Of a DNA stretch of 64,000 nt, positions 1-14,868 are shown piece by piece. The translations under genes and the position numbers were made by a program. The DNA is taken from positions 52,713,186-52,777,185 of the forward strand of contig OX439040.1 in the NCBI GenBank assembly GCA_949317995.1, in the 5' to 3' direction. This stretch comes from Acholoe squamosa. Its lineage: Eukaryota > Annelida > Polychaeta > Phyllodocida > Polynoidae. The notes under the pieces were generated by a model that was not told the origin of the DNA, did no database searches, and was given only the letters and a program-made list of their open reading frames with translations. Numbering within the stretch: the first letter of the stretch is position 1; every line of letters starts with the position of its first letter.

Positions 1-2085
1 TTGGCCTTGTTCCTGACAATTAACCGTCTCCAGTGTGGCCTCGTGTGACTGTCTACTGCTCCCGATAAGAAAGGCTGACTAGCTCCCACCCAACACAACC
101 TGTACTTTGACTTGTTAACTCCTAGAAAATCGAAAAGAAACCTTGAATACGCTATCACATTCACTGTACATAATACCACTATTCATTCTCAAGGAAGTTA
201 TGAAATTGGGGGGGGGGGGTGTTTTTGTGTGAAGCATTCAAAAGGGGGGGGGGAAATAGGTGCTTACGGTAGTTTTGTACTCCTTGAAATGGATTACCTT
301 GTACATCTATGATAACTCTATTCGAAACTTTTCAAATAGCAGGTCAAGTTGGGTTGTGTTGTACATTACAGTACATAAGTTTAATTACCCATGTTGTCAC
401 ACATTGATGCCTCGGCTTTGTCGTTTGAAGTCAAAGCGGCATTGAGAGCATTTATTTTCTGCTACTCTAGGGAAATAAGACCCGAGTTACCAGCTTCTGT
501 GCTTCACCCAGACCTAGTAAATGGTGTAAAACATGGGAAGTTTATACGTACATGATAACACTCGTGAAACTAATCGATCATCTCATTGAAAATTTGTAAA
601 GGTTAGTTTTCGAGGGACTGAAGTGGTGCTCATTTCTTGAGGGGATTTTTTTTTTCTATGGTGTTTCTACGTAGCCAATGAGGTTTTATTTGCCAGTTGA
701 AAAATACCCAATGAAAATTACTAGACGTGAAATAGCAATTAAAAAAGGAAATGGTTTTGTAGAATATTTTAAAATATTCACCGAATTTCACTTGTAGTTT
801 TATGTACTTTCGTTATATAGTTTGTTAAGGACACACTCAAAGGGCTCTAGCATGTCAAACACCTTGGTATATGGGATTATACCGTTACATGAAGGTAACA
901 AATTAGTTACTTCTAATATCCCACTGAACACCACTTTTTCACTCACATGCTCATAGAAGTGACCACGTCCTTTCAGAATATTGCCCAATCGCTTGCAATT
1001 GACATCTTTATAGTATCTCTTAAGTCCCAATCTTGTAAGACTGGAGCGACAGGGAGTCAGGCATAATTGTTGTTCAGCACGGAGATGGAAAGGGATGGCC
1101 GCCACTTTTGTTTTGTTCATGACTGTCCATGCCACATTGTCCTATATTGTCTAACACATTTTCTTTTGGTATGGTTTAGGATTCTTGCCGGGGTGGGAGA
1201 ACTTGTCCGGGGGACTTGTGTTGTCCATCAACCTGGTGTTCATTTCAAACACTTCCCTCATACTGGTCAATTGTAAATGCCCTGGACCGTATGTGGGAAG
1301 GACACTGGTATATGATAGCAGTTGACGGTTTTTGTGTTATGCTAATGATGGCTCTTGACCTCAGTGACTTAACAAGGTCAGACTGCCTTGTACATTAGAC
1401 CATTGGCTGCGCAAGAAATCAGCTTTAAAACTTGCTACATTGCTAAAAGCTTGTTCCCTGCTCAGCCTAGGATTTAAGGTATCAGGCAGGTTGACACCAG
1501 TTACCTGGATCTGAGATGTGGTACATACCGGTACTGGATTCACGCATTCTGAATTTCCTATTTGACATGTCTGCCAATATAACACAAACAGGCTGACTAA
1601 GATTATACATGTACTTGGAATATTGGTGTGTAAATGGTAAACTATAAGTGTTTATTCATTTGTTTCTGCACAAATTTAACCCTATGTATTTCCGGCCATA
1701 AAACGTCTGTATAGACAAGAGTATGGGTATTTTTAATACATTTCAAACTTTTTTTCCGACTAAGTTCTAATTTTTCCATAAAGTGTGATGGGAAATAACA
1801 TTTGCTGTAAGTGTTTTCTAACGGTGAAAGGTAGATTCATCTAAAAATCCCTTGATAGGCCATAACATGTATTGTGTTTGTGTATCACGATTATAATGAT
1901 GATTGATTGTATGCATATGCAGTCTTTTTGTAGACTATTGGTACTGCATTTTCTTGGCGTGCATGATATTTCACGTAAAGCAACACTATTGAAAATGTAT
2001 TTTCCCTTTTCTCAGTGGGGGGTTTGACATATGGAAGGATATTGTGTGATGTGTATTAATATTTGTTTTTCTTTTTGGACTTTAG
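1..2085. other. No gene seen; probably upstream intron of the UBE2D-type gene
   Basis: I see no supportable exon, RNA gene or mobile element here. The first UBE2D exon in the window starts at 2086 in the middle of a codon, and the N-terminal residues of that family are not encoded anywhere in these 2 kb, so the stretch is most simply intron. Short open frames present (for example 800-1135 on -) lack recognisable domains. Poly-G runs lie near 210-220 and 245-252. Confidence 0.5.
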
Positions 2086-4730
<2,645 letters not shown>

Positions 4731-5572
4731 TGAAGAGTACAAAGCTAGAGACTGTGAGAGACAAGACGGCATCATCATGCACACGCCGCCGCATCACATG
4801 CTCATGTGATTGAGTGGACTTTAGAAAGAGCTTTTTTTCCATTGACCACTGCACTGCTTCATGGGCTCTTGACGAATCAACTACTTTCCTATGTCAATAT
4901 TTTCAAACCCACGCCTGACTTAAGCCTTGCAGCGTACATTTAAAAGGAAGTGTTTACTTTTATCTCTGTGTTCCCTGTGTCACTGATCAAGAGGATTTTC
5001 TGTTGTAAATCACTAAGAACCGACTTGCTTTAATAAGCACAGCTGTCATACATGATGGAAAGGAATGACTGCAGGAGTCTACCTATCAAGTTGACGGTTC
5101 GAACGCATCCAACCCAATGCTAAGTTTCCCACATATATCGGCTCAACACCAGGCCATCACAGCAGCTTGTGAACTCTTTTAATCGGATGTGAGGGGACCA
5201 TGTTCCTATGGAGTGCTTAAACGGCACATTATCACGGAGGTGTGTGCATCCGGCATGTCCTTTTTACTCCATACGAGACCACTGCCCAATGGTGATACTT
5301 AGTAAGAGGTACGTGCAGAGTGCCATCCTTACTGCGGACGAGCCTGGTGCACGTCTACAATATGGCCATGCACCACATACTTTGGATCAGTGGATGGCAC
5401 ATTGCACAGCATATGTGTCATCTGACCAGGGGTTCACCCAATTCCACAGACTGACCCAAAAAATGTACATCTGTAGATTATTTCTAAGTTATTGTGTCAG
5501 AAGAAAAGATGTGTGCCAGAGCGGATGGACCTTCATGATGTACCCATGTATCAAATATGAGAGTAAAATAAA
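4731..5572 (+). other. Probable UBE2D 3' UTR with AATAAA
   Basis: After the UBE2D stop codon the sequence runs without another gene to an AATAAA at 5567-5572, which would end an mRNA near 5590. Further AATAAA words near 6827 and 6993 could serve longer transcripts. The 126-codon open frame at 5208-5588 shows no domain and lies in this presumed untranslated region. Confidence 0.5.
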
Positions 5573-8500
5573 TTATGTAGGATTTTAAATCCATGTTATC
5601 CGTCTTTCTCATACTAGCACACAAGTATTTTAACTAGCTCGATCAAGACACTGGGGAGTGCAGTGGTCAAATCAACAGGACTGGATGTGCAGGGAGTTTT
5701 TGCATAACAGAACAAAGTCAATACAAGATGAAATAGGTGTATAAAAAAAGAGAAAATGTTACCAAAAAAATATATACATATTAAAAAAAATCACTCAACA
5801 TGAACATCTACCAAGGGGGCTGTCCCACTCTTAAGGGCTCCACCATTATGGGATGTAGGGGTACTGATTATGATATCACGGGCAGACTTAAGTGGACACC
5901 TAGTTCACCCACCCCCTTACTCATCCAATACACTTAGCTCTGCTCATCAATGGACGTCACCCATATTTTTCGTACCATGAGAAAAGTGGAAACGACTGAA
6001 GACACATTGTTATTATGATCATTAGTCCAACACCATTCTCTTATCCTCTGTACCAATGTATAGAATTTGCAATGTCCACGTCATCTGAAATAACTCTGAA
6101 GCCCACTTGGCAAACCTCAGTATTATAAATGAGTGAAGGAGGAGTCGTTGGCCTTGCTAAGTGTTCCTTAAGGGTGTTAAGATGACGTCACAGTGTATGC
6201 AAAGTGCACATTGGTATTATTCATTTCATATTGAGTTCTTAGCGTTTAGCCCTTTAAGGATGGCATGATGCCTCGAGGCTTTACAATTCAATTGATGCAC
6301 TAGAGCCCCATTGAGGAATAGCCCACCTGTGCTGTATTAGTGCAGCATGTAGCCCTTAGGGCATGTATCGATCGCCGATAAGGTCTACCTGCTGCATGAA
6401 TGCGTCCCTGGCAGTTAACTACCATGTCTGCATTCATGTTAAATACCAACAAGAGGACATGCATTAAAGTATTATGCTACCCTTGAAGGACCAAATTAAA
6501 ACAAGGATTACACATGTTGACGGCCCTTTTGCTTGAGTCTACTCTGCTAGGGCGCATGTAGTGATGGTTTGTCCCCCAGGCCTGGGAAGTAGCTGGGTTT
6601 ACGTTCACCGATCTATTGTGCATCTAATATAAATTAGGCTCATTTATTGTAACAGATAGTAAAAAGGATAGATAATTCGTTGGTCTTGTCACCATTAGAG
6701 AGGAACATGTAAAATAACCTCAACTGGTACAGTGCCCCTCTACCTTGTGATGCCATTTGTTCATTGTCAGTTTTATCTTCATGATGATGCATTATTTGTA
6801 AAAAAAAAAAAAAGAAGAAAGTTTTTGTAATAAATGGGGGATGTCATGTTTATGCGTTTTCAGCTGTTTTGTTGTAGATAGGAGTTATTTTAACTGTGAT
6901 AGAAATTCATACATAGTACATCCATCCCTTGCCACTTTGTATTTGGTAATTGCAGGGGAAGTTGAGGAATCGATCTATCCCATAACAACCAAATAAAGGA
7001 GAAACGACGGCTACTGGCAATATTTTTGCTAATATGGAATATATTTTAGTGGATTTTTTTCTTCTTCTAAATGGCACATGTACAATCCAAATTGGCCAGA
7101 ACAGACTGTTGAATACGATTCAATTAAGTACACAGTAGTAAACTAGACATTTGTATGTGATGAACATATGGTCCTTGAAACTTAGTGAAATCAGGGGAAA
7201 CTTGATCCCTGGTATTTTAAGCTGCTACAAGACAAAATATATAGATTTTCTACATTTCTTTCATCAGACCACTTGTTAGAATGTGGTCAAGTCTCATTCT
7301 GTTTTTGCGAGCTTTGGCTATGCTTATTCCAAGGGTAAATCTCGTTCTGTTTTTGTGAGCTTTGGCTATGCTAATTCCAAGGGTACAGTTATGATAAAAT
7401 AAAATGCTCCCAGTATTTTATCCATGTTGACAAACACAGTAGACCAGCTCAGTGGCTCCAACTATTATCAGAAATCAGACTGGTATTCTATGGTCCTGCA
7501 GTCTGGTGTAATTAGTCAGAACTATTAAGCTGAGAGTTGTCCTTTCCCACCAAAAATAAGAGAGCAGCTGGAACCTAAGTCCTTAGCTGTATGCATTTCT
7601 GTCTTACCAAAATTAAAGGCACTGGATTTGAGGATAACGGGTGTAGAACTATCTTGGAAAGACATTAGAGAGGGGTATTCCAACATTCATTGCAGCTTTA
7701 AGTAAACTTACCCCAACTGCATACCGTATCATCGTGATTGATTTGGAGGTATGGTTACCCCGGCCCTTATACAGGACAGGCACTTATTCAAGATACAGTT
7801 TTCAGTACTTAAGGGATATTTCAACACCCCCATACCCCTGGCGCTTAAGGTGGCTGGCGGGGATAGAATCAAAGTAATGAGATTTTCACTAGATTATCAC
7901 CAGGATCCCAAAATGATGTACTATTTATATATGCAATAAAAATGTGGGGGTCCGAGGCATATTTCTGAGATACAGAACTTTTACTATTATATAGGATTAT
8001 ACAGCAATATGCAACATAAATCCACAGAGTCATATCCAAAAGTAATTAGAATTTCATATAACTTCCTCAGCACTTAGATCATGCACATATCTTTGCAGTG
8101 AGTGTAGTTCTGACATGGTCCCAGCCATATTTCTAATGTTTTGGATGATTGAAAATTTTCCTTAAGGGAAATGGCTAGAATAAGTACATCTAGATTATAT
8201 AGTACATTCCAAATTCCCTACCCCAACTGACTCTGTGGCGCATGTGTTACATCTCTGCCTTCTACACAAGAGGTCTCGAGTTCAAATCCCTATTCAACCC
8301 ATTAAGAATTTTGCATATTTCGTTCTCATAGTATCAATAGGGCACATGAGACCCCTGGTGTCCAAATGGTGAACTGACAATCCCCGCCAGCCACCTTAAA
8401 CATGATGGTACGGTAGCCTACAAATCATATCAGTAATACCAGAAAGTGCCTGCAACCTTATAATCTTTGTGCTTTACAGGGGGGCTTACTGCAGTGATGC

Positions 8501-9389
8501 CGCTTTTCCTGGTTTACCAGGAATTCCTGGTTTTCATTCCACGATACCTGTATTAAATTATTGAACACTTTCCGCTGCTAAGCGAAAGTGGTTCCATACT
8601 ATCTATAGCCCCCTCCCCTCACCCCCTTTCCCCCCACACCCCCCGGTGGGTCGGCGCAGTGGAAGGACGGAACGCAAGTCGGCGTAGGGCCTGCCAGACT
8701 GGACACGTGAGTGGGAGGTGTGTGTGGTGGGGGGAGGGGGAGGGGGTTAGTAGACTGCCAGCTATATCACACATACATCACAGCATCGGCTCTCTCTATC
8801 CCCTGTCTGTCTCTATCCTGTCCTGTTCTTGTTGATTTCATGAAGCCGTGAAAGCCTTCCATTAACCCACTAAAGGCCACGTACGTATATATATATATAT
8901 ATATAAGTGGCATGGCATTGGTTTATTTGGAGTCTTGGGACTGTAAACATGCGTGCCATTCCCATATTAGGAGCCCCAATAGCGTGGCATTATTATATTT
9001 GGAGGATATGTTGCGTCCAATTAACTAAATCACTCTGGCCCTTGAAGACCACATAGTCATAGAACAGCCCTCCCCAGTCTTGGTAGTATAGTGTGTATCG
9101 GCAAAGCATTACTGTAGTAATGAGTTTTTGGCTCATTCGAATGGTATATTATGTATCAGCAAAGTTCTAATAGCCTCAAAACATCATAATGTCAACTAAG
9201 TTGGTCAAATTGGTGCATCATGCCCAGACCATGACGATTTTCCAGAGGAGTCCATAGCTGTTTGAATTTTTTTCCTACGACGATTTGGTGGAAATTTATG
9301 GCCATTTTTGTGATGTTATAGCTTTAAAACATCAATATCTAAGCCTATGCTATCATTAATACCCTCAAAACATCACTAAAATTGCTACA
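5573..9389. other. Intergenic; no gene seen
   Basis: I find no supportable coding exon. The stretch holds simple sequence ((TA)n at about 8886-8905, poly-A near 6800), a short tandem duplication (listed separately), a G/C-rich patch near 8600-8760, and a weak tRNA-like stretch near 8234-8305 whose B-box-like part is GAGTTCAAATCCC; this could be a decayed SINE head. Confidence 0.5.
7292..7385 (+). repeat. 48-bp tandem duplication
   Basis: Two adjacent copies of a 48-bp unit begin TCTCATTCTGTTTTTGCGAG and TCTCGTTCTGTTTTTGTGAG, and both end TATGCT(T/A)ATTCCAAGGGTA. They differ at a few positions. Confidence 0.8.
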
Positions 9390-11384
9390 CTGACAGTTAC
9401 TCGATTCCTCCCGCCACCAACCGTGATGGCAAGAGCAACGATGAAGAATGGATGAAAATCCTAAAGAAAGATGCCGGCCCTGTGAAATTTTATCGCGTGT
9501 GGGTGGCTTCCCTCGGAGACATGGTAAAGACGCCTAAGTCTTACTATGGCTTCAAACACTGCACGAAGCTGCAGTATGCCGCTTCGACCTGGGCACCGAC
9601 CAACCCGACCTGCCCCTTCGAGATTTGTGTCAACAAGTCAGAGAAAGAGTCTGGCCCAGCAAGGACTCGTTCTTCCGACATCTCGTTGAGCACTATATGC
9701 ACCATGCCCCAGTGTATAGGTGCACCAACGAGAAGAACCAGAACCAAAGGTGCCAGGGACTGAAAACCATGAGGCGAGGACGCATGGCTGAGCACTTGGC
9801 TCAGGTACATGGCCTCAAAGCCAGTGACGCTTGACTTAAAGCCCTGAAGCTCTACGAACACCTGATGACGAAGTGGGAACAAATGAACTCCGAGGAGACA
9901 CTCAATCACATTGAGAACCGACCACTTCCGTCACTTAGTCGAGGGAGAGCAGGATGCCTACTTCCTCAAAAATGTACGCTCTCACCGATTCGACATGTCT
10001 GCAGAAATGCACTGGCATGTCAAAGTGCAAAGGAAGGACCCTGACGCAGTAGACCACAACAGCAGGCCACGCCCACACCCTGGCGGCGACCCGCGGTCTC
10101 GTGACGCTAAGCGACCGAGATCCGAGTCACAATCCCCACCCCAACACCTGACCACAAAAAAAAAGATCCCCCAACCCTAGCAAGATCTTGGGAACTGCAT
10201 CTCGAGACCTTACGAGTATGGAGCATGTCTCACCTCTAGGCTCGAGTTGTTACCGACCTTCATCGGGGACCTCGACTGGTAACCATCAGACCTGGTTCGA
10301 GGGGTGGACCACCCTGTCCCACTCAGACTGGATGAGAGGTGACATGGAAGCCACCCCACGATACCAGGGCACCCCGGAAGAAGATGCCTTGCTCAAGAGG
10401 TTCAAGGAGGCACCTGACCCAGACGAATTCCCCACACTGACTGACACTCAGAAACCAGGCCCCGAATCCCAGACCCTACTACCATCTGGGAAACTGAAGC
10501 CTATGGGTCCACCGGCTAGTCCTGCCACCACCTCCGCTCGTGGATGGACCCGACCAGTGGACCCGAAGCGACCAGGCAGGGAACTGGTGATAAAGGACCC
10601 CACCCAGCCATTACCCGAGGCTGGAAGGGGGCGCGGTGTCACCATCGATGAAAGTGGGACGGTGACGGGATCGTCTCGACAACCCGGCACTACCACCCCA
10701 TCCCCGAATGCCAATGCCACTTTGAGCTCTGCCTATGAGAGCAGCTCAGATTCACACTCGACTCCTGTTGCAGCACCTCCAGTCAGGAACATGAGAACCG
10801 CCAACGTGCTACACTTGGTGAAGTCAAACCTCGAACTGGAGGACCCCGATGATTATATCAAGCATCGAACACAGGAGTCCTGTGATATCCAGGCCGACGT
10901 CTTTAAGGCATGGCAAGACAGACATATTAGTCAACCGACCGGATACCTTCGTGGTGTGACCGAGGGTGTCTCTGAATGCCTGCATGAGATACAGCGACGG
11001 GAAATATCCTGGATCTCCCAAGACATGCAGGGGCAAGCGAGGGACCAACTTCGGGCCTCGCTCCAGCGTGAAAACAAGGCGAAAGCCATGAAACTGAAAT
11101 ATGAGACTAAACTTTAGGAGCTACAGAGGCAGTATGACCATCAGGACGTTCGATTCATGGCAGTGTTCAGCTGCTTCATGAAAGACTGGAATGGCACTCC
11201 GGAAAGTGTGTTCGAGAAGCTCCAGGGCAAACTTCAGGAGGCCAGACAGCTCGAGGCAGACATTGAATCCTTTGGGTTCATGAGTGTGTCCATGGATGTT
11301 AATGACCATAGGGCTACCTCAATAATGTGCACTATTTGTCAGCAGTATTATGTCAGTAATTACTCACTATTTGTCAATATCTAA
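9390..11384 (+). pseudogene. Unrecognised intronless coding relic with frame breaks
   Basis: Coding-like sequence continues across frame 2 (9452-9763), frame 1 (9625-9834), frame 2 (9911-10180) and frame 3 (10188-11117), then past an in-frame TAG at 11115-11117 to 11384. The start is upstream of the Met at 9452, because the reading continues in from about 9390 (DEEW, then KILKKDAGPVKFYRVW). The second part has a Cys/His pattern (YRC...RC, then EHLAQVHG) like a C2H2 finger. The 10188-11117 part is rich in Pro, Ser and Thr, then becomes charged and helical (QDMQGQARDQLRASLQREN). No introns are evident, so it could be the ORF of a mobile element or a retrocopy. I do not recognise the family. Confidence 0.5.
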
Positions 11385-11399
11385 GTGAATATTGAAAAT

Positions 11400-12289
11400 T
11401 GAATTGAAGATTGCATTGAAAATTGCAATAAAAATTCGGGTCTTTTAGGTCTTAGACCTAATCTGCTCCATCTTATACCATAAGGTCAGCTTGATGCTCC
11501 AATAGATTTATTTGTCCTTAAAAGATCGCTAAGTTGGTGTAATAGACTAAAATTATCAATAACTTTGTTCCCATTGTGCAGATTTGAAAATAAAGACCAC
11601 CATGATGTTCGCCAGCTCGAGCTACCCTTAATCTATAGGTCACACTATGGGAAACTCCTATTATTAAGGGAGATGTGATTTTTTTTGTAACTGCCAGTTC
11701 TTGGACCTCTCTGCCAGTGCCTGGACTGGCGTCTTCCCCCGCGTCCCAAAAAAACCTTTATTTCGATCCATTCCTTCCTCAAACCTGCCCTTTTTCGCCG
11801 GTGACACTTAAAACAGATAGGTTTTGGCTGGAGGTAGGGTGCAGTTGGACCTGCTCAGGGCGAAAAGGCCGCTAGTTAAAAAAATAATTTCGCATATTCT
11901 TTTCCAAAACAAATTTTTTGGGGGGGCATGTTCTTTAGGGGGACAAAACACCCCAGATTGTACATTGTGAGAGATAACTGACTGGAAAGAGTAGATAACT
12001 AGAGACTGGTTTCTGTAGATAGTGACTGATAATCACAGACAGTGACATAAGCAGCAGTAATATTACAGCAGTTATTACTGTAGGTAGTGACAGATTATGT
12101 ACAGCACATACTGATTGAAGACCTTGATTCACCAAATCCTTGTTAAATTCCTGGGAAAATGTGTCCAAAAGTCCAGTTTTCCTGGTTTTTGTTGGTCAGT
12201 GAGTGGCATCTCTGTTACTGATAAACCTTGTGTATATTAAAGCTGCACCCAGGCCATCCATGAAAAAAAAAATCTGTTCCTGCAGAGTG
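11400..12289. other. No gene seen
   Basis: AT-rich, with the short tandem word ATTGAAAATTGAATTGAAGA near 11390-11430. No supportable gene or complete repeat is visible. Confidence 0.4.
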
Positions 12290-12478
12290 CACACATTGAT
12301 CTTTTCTGAGAACTATGGCTAGGAGTTTCCTTTCCTGTCACAGTAATTTCTCCAGTATAGATAGAGTGCGGATAGCATATGCCAAAACTTGTTTGACACC
12401 CCGCTGCTCCTGACCCAAGACCACGGCTAGACCCAAGTCACTTGCATCAGTGTCCAATACACTAGTTTCATCAACCAT
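12290..12478 (-). pseudogene. Ty3/Gypsy-type RNase H fragment
   Basis: Read on the minus strand, the fragment contains LDTDASDLGLAVVLGQEQ, which matches the start of Ty3/Gypsy RNase H (first catalytic Asp in TDAS). It continues with VLAYAIRTLS and, after an in-frame TGA, ERKLLAIV. The usual order TDAS...AYASRTLS...ELLAVV of that domain is kept. Nothing upstream or downstream of it is recognisable as pol, so it is an isolated old fragment. It lies ~760 bp outside the left LTR of element A and does not belong to it. Confidence 0.75.
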
Positions 12479-13236
12479 AATACAGTAGGTGGCACTAGTG
12501 TTGACCTGACCATTTTGGCCCTGCTACAGGGGCACCACTGGAGGGGTGATTCCCAAGGAAAAGGGGGTGGTCCGAATAGGGTTGTCACCTGTCATTACTA
12601 TGGTGGACACTGGAGGAAAGATAATAAACATCAAAGACAACACCCCCTACCCAGGCCTGAGATAACCATTAACACCCTCCACCATGGTGAGATAATCTAC
12701 AGTTAATTGGCTTAATGACCCCAAGGGACCTGTCTTGTAGTTTGTCATGACCACCAACACCACCCCCATGCACCCCCTTCTGTCCCCTTTTCTGAACTCT
12801 CAAAATTGTATGGTCACTCATATATTTTACTAAGTCTAAATAGATTTTGGCTAAAGATAATGTCCTAATATCGCAGGGATACTTAGATGAACATTTTCTA
12901 TCTATGCAGCTGTAATTTCTAAGGTGAGGGGACATTTCTTCTGCCAGAGTAAGGCTGATCTCTGAGAGGTATCTCTTTCTCCATATTGATTGCATAGGGT
13001 TGAGTTATAGGGAATTGAGAAGAGCGACAAATCGATCGCTATTGTTTGAGGAGTTACAATAGTAATCTGGGAAATAATATAAAGATGCGAGGTTCCTTCA
13101 CACTGACTATATCCCAGTAGCATACATGAATGGTTATTATATAAAGCATAACGGTTATTATATAAAGCCTAATCTAAAGGCAGGAAACTTTTGAATGCGA
13201 CATGTCACCGGGAACAAGCAAAGAATGTTACTATAA
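12479..13236. other. No gene seen; flank of element A
   Basis: No supportable gene. A short tandem duplication (GGTTATTATATAAAGC, twice) lies at 13,131-13,169. The last bases, GTTACTATAA, are the target side of the element A insertion. Confidence 0.4.
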
Positions 13237-14030
13237 TGTCAACAGGTCGTTACATGTCATGAAGTGAGGTAACAGGAGTCCAGACAATTCAGTTGATGAT
13301 CCAGCTTTATTGTAAGATTGGCATGAGAGTAATCAATACATAATACAGTATGGTACTCGCCAGTCTTACCAAGCTATATCCTGGGGCCAAGGCACCTGAG
13401 TGTCGTAGGGTCTAGGTTGGAGAAGAATAAGATGATCAGATCTGAGCAGGATCCCTCCAGCTTATAAAGGGGGGAAAGGAGCTGCTCAGGGTGACTCATG
13501 CCTCCGTATTAGGGCATGTCCAGTGACTCAGTCTGGGGGTGAGCAGCTCGGCCCCAGTCCGGTTAGATCCAGTCTGATCCGGATTTGGGGAGGGGGGTGA
13601 GCTGCTCTCCAAGGTGAGTCAGTTGGACAGGTGGGCCTGGATTGATTGATTGATTTGTGTTTTACAGCACTTTAGCGGCACTAAGTGGCTATCCCGTGCT
13701 TCACAGGTTGATAATCTAACAGAGGAATGTGTCAGTGCCCGCGCATATGTGCACCACACACATCCTGAGGGGATAGGAAAGAGGAGATATAGACCCTTTT
13801 AGGTGGGCTAGGGAAGCCTGAGGTGGGCCTGGAGGTAGTGTATGAGTCATGCATTCCAGTGGGGGTTCCCACTGGGAGAGGGAGGGGGTGAGTGAGTCAC
13901 TCTGGAGTGGATGAGTCACTCAGCCCGGTAGGCTAAAAATAGGTAACCTTGGGTTCTACAGGGGAAAGCTTGGTCAGCTTGGTTAGAGTATGGCGTTAAT
14001 AATTATAATACACAGAATAGTCCCTTGACA
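13237..14030 (-). repeat. Element A 3' LTR (left copy), split by a SINE
   Basis: This is the counterpart of the right LTR at 29062-29678, nearly identical outside the SINE and small indels. Without the SINE and its 13-bp duplication it is ~602 bp. Just outside it, minus-strand reading gives GTGGGGATA directly before the LTR (forward 14031-14041), a plausible polypurine tract. Confidence 0.92.
13642..13820 (-). mobile_element. SINE with (AATC)n tail, inserted in the element A LTR
   Basis: The 179-bp insert is absent from the other LTR and is flanked by the 13-bp direct repeat AGGTGGGCCTGGA (13629-13641 and 13821-13833), the signature of target-primed reverse transcription. Read on -, it ends in AATCAATCAATC. 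A second copy at 60497-60676 shares the interior (GGAATGTGTCAGTG...GCGCATATGTGCACCACACAC, ATAGACCCTTTTA), so the unit is a real family. No tRNA-like head is obvious. Confidence 0.85.
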
Positions 14031-14411
14031 TATCCCCACATTCCCACTCGTCTCTGCACGAGGTTAAAGGGGAGAATAATTATAAGGAAGGGGAGGACAC
14101 ATCAAGTTCATTGACATATTCTGATCTTGACATGAAACAAGGAGCTGGTACAATTCGTAGAGGGTTGAAAACAAGTTTTCTGAGGTTTTATTTGTGTAGC
14201 AGCTGCTGGGTAACTTAATTGCAGTCTGTGTACTGGTAGAAAGGTGGATTAGATGCTTTTGGATAACAACTGGTATTTTGTTCTAAAACTAAGTGAGTAA
14301 AAGTTGGCATCCTCAGCAGGTGAGGCAAACTTGGTACAAAACTTTCTAAAAAATGCAGCGACAGATGTGAGGCAATAAAAGGGCTTGACTGGTCTGGTCT
14401 GTCGACAATAT

Positions 14412-14659
14412 TGTAGGGGTTCGTTCCCCCGTCGGGTGCGCAGAGCCTTCAGAGGGACTGTTCACTTGGTTGTGTCACTCCCCTATGTATACCATACCGA
14501 TCCAGGGTAGTTGGAAGGTGGAAATGTCAGTGGGGCCGTGTTGGTGACAGCGTATGTCAGGCCAGGGGATGTAGCTCAGTGGTAGAGCGCTCGACTTGCA
14601 AGCGAGAGACCCGGGTTCGAATCCCGGTGTCTCCAGAGACGTTTTCACTGACCACTACA
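14412..14659 (+). repeat. Left LTR of the tRNA-bearing TRIM
   Basis: 248 bp with the short inverted termini TGTAG and CTACA. It differs from the right LTR at GTGCGCAG/GTGCCCAG and GACAGCGT/GACAGGGT only. The tRNA-Ala gene occupies its last third, ending 24 bp before the LTR edge. Confidence 0.9.
14565..14635 (+). tRNA. tRNA-Ala (anticodon TGC), in left TRIM LTR
   Basis: A 71-nt cloverleaf: 7-bp acceptor stem starting GGGGATG, D arm GCTC-AGTGGTA-GAGC, anticodon loop CTTGCAA with anticodon TGC at 14597-14599, and T arm CCGGG-TTCGAAT-CCCGG, then discriminator A. Acceptor pair 3 is G-U, the classical alanine identity element. The box A word TAGCTCAGTGG and box B word GGTTCGAATCC are intact, and TTTT at 14641-14644 would stop Pol III. 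CCA is not encoded. One oddity is an A-G mismatch at the loop end of the anticodon stem. Confidence 0.92.
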
Positions 14660-14660
14660 G

Positions 14661-14672
14661 TGGTGGAGACAC
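14661..14672 (+). promoter_or_regulatory. Primer-binding site of the TRIM, matching its own tRNA-Ala
   Basis: TGGTGGAGACAC lies one base after the LTR end. It is the exact complement of the last 12 nt of mature tRNA-Ala(UGC) as encoded in this LTR, including the post-transcriptional CCA. Since CCA is not in the DNA next to the tRNA gene, the TGG part cannot be a simple inverted copy of the gene. Pairing can extend two more positions with one G-U. Confidence 0.85.
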
Positions 14673-14856
14673 TGAGTGGTCCTGCCTCACATGGGGGACC
14701 TTTAGAGAGCTCGGTACCTGGGCCGGTATGGTATAGACAAGCGCTTCAACTTGCTAGTGCTGAGGGACTTGGAAACAGATGGGCTGTGTGTGACTCAGTA
14801 CTGGTACCGTTCAGACTGGACTGGAGGACCGGTTCTGGCGGGATACGGTTGAAGCT

Positions 14857-14868
14857 GGTTGGGAGGAG
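14857..14868 (+). promoter_or_regulatory. Polypurine tract of the TRIM
   Basis: GGTTGGGAGGAG directly precedes the TG of the right LTR; the last eight bases are all purines. This is where plus-strand synthesis would start. Confidence 0.7.

Noticed and set aside
800..1135. 111-codon open frame on the minus strand
   Set aside because: No recognisable domain, no partner exons and a position in a presumed intron; too weak to call.
5208..5588. 126-codon open frame after UBE2D
   Set aside because: Lies in the presumed 3' UTR and shows no domain.
8234..8305. tRNA-like stretch with GAGTTCAAATCCC
   Set aside because: Only a B-box-like part is convincing; stems do not form, so it is not called a tRNA. 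At most a decayed SINE head.
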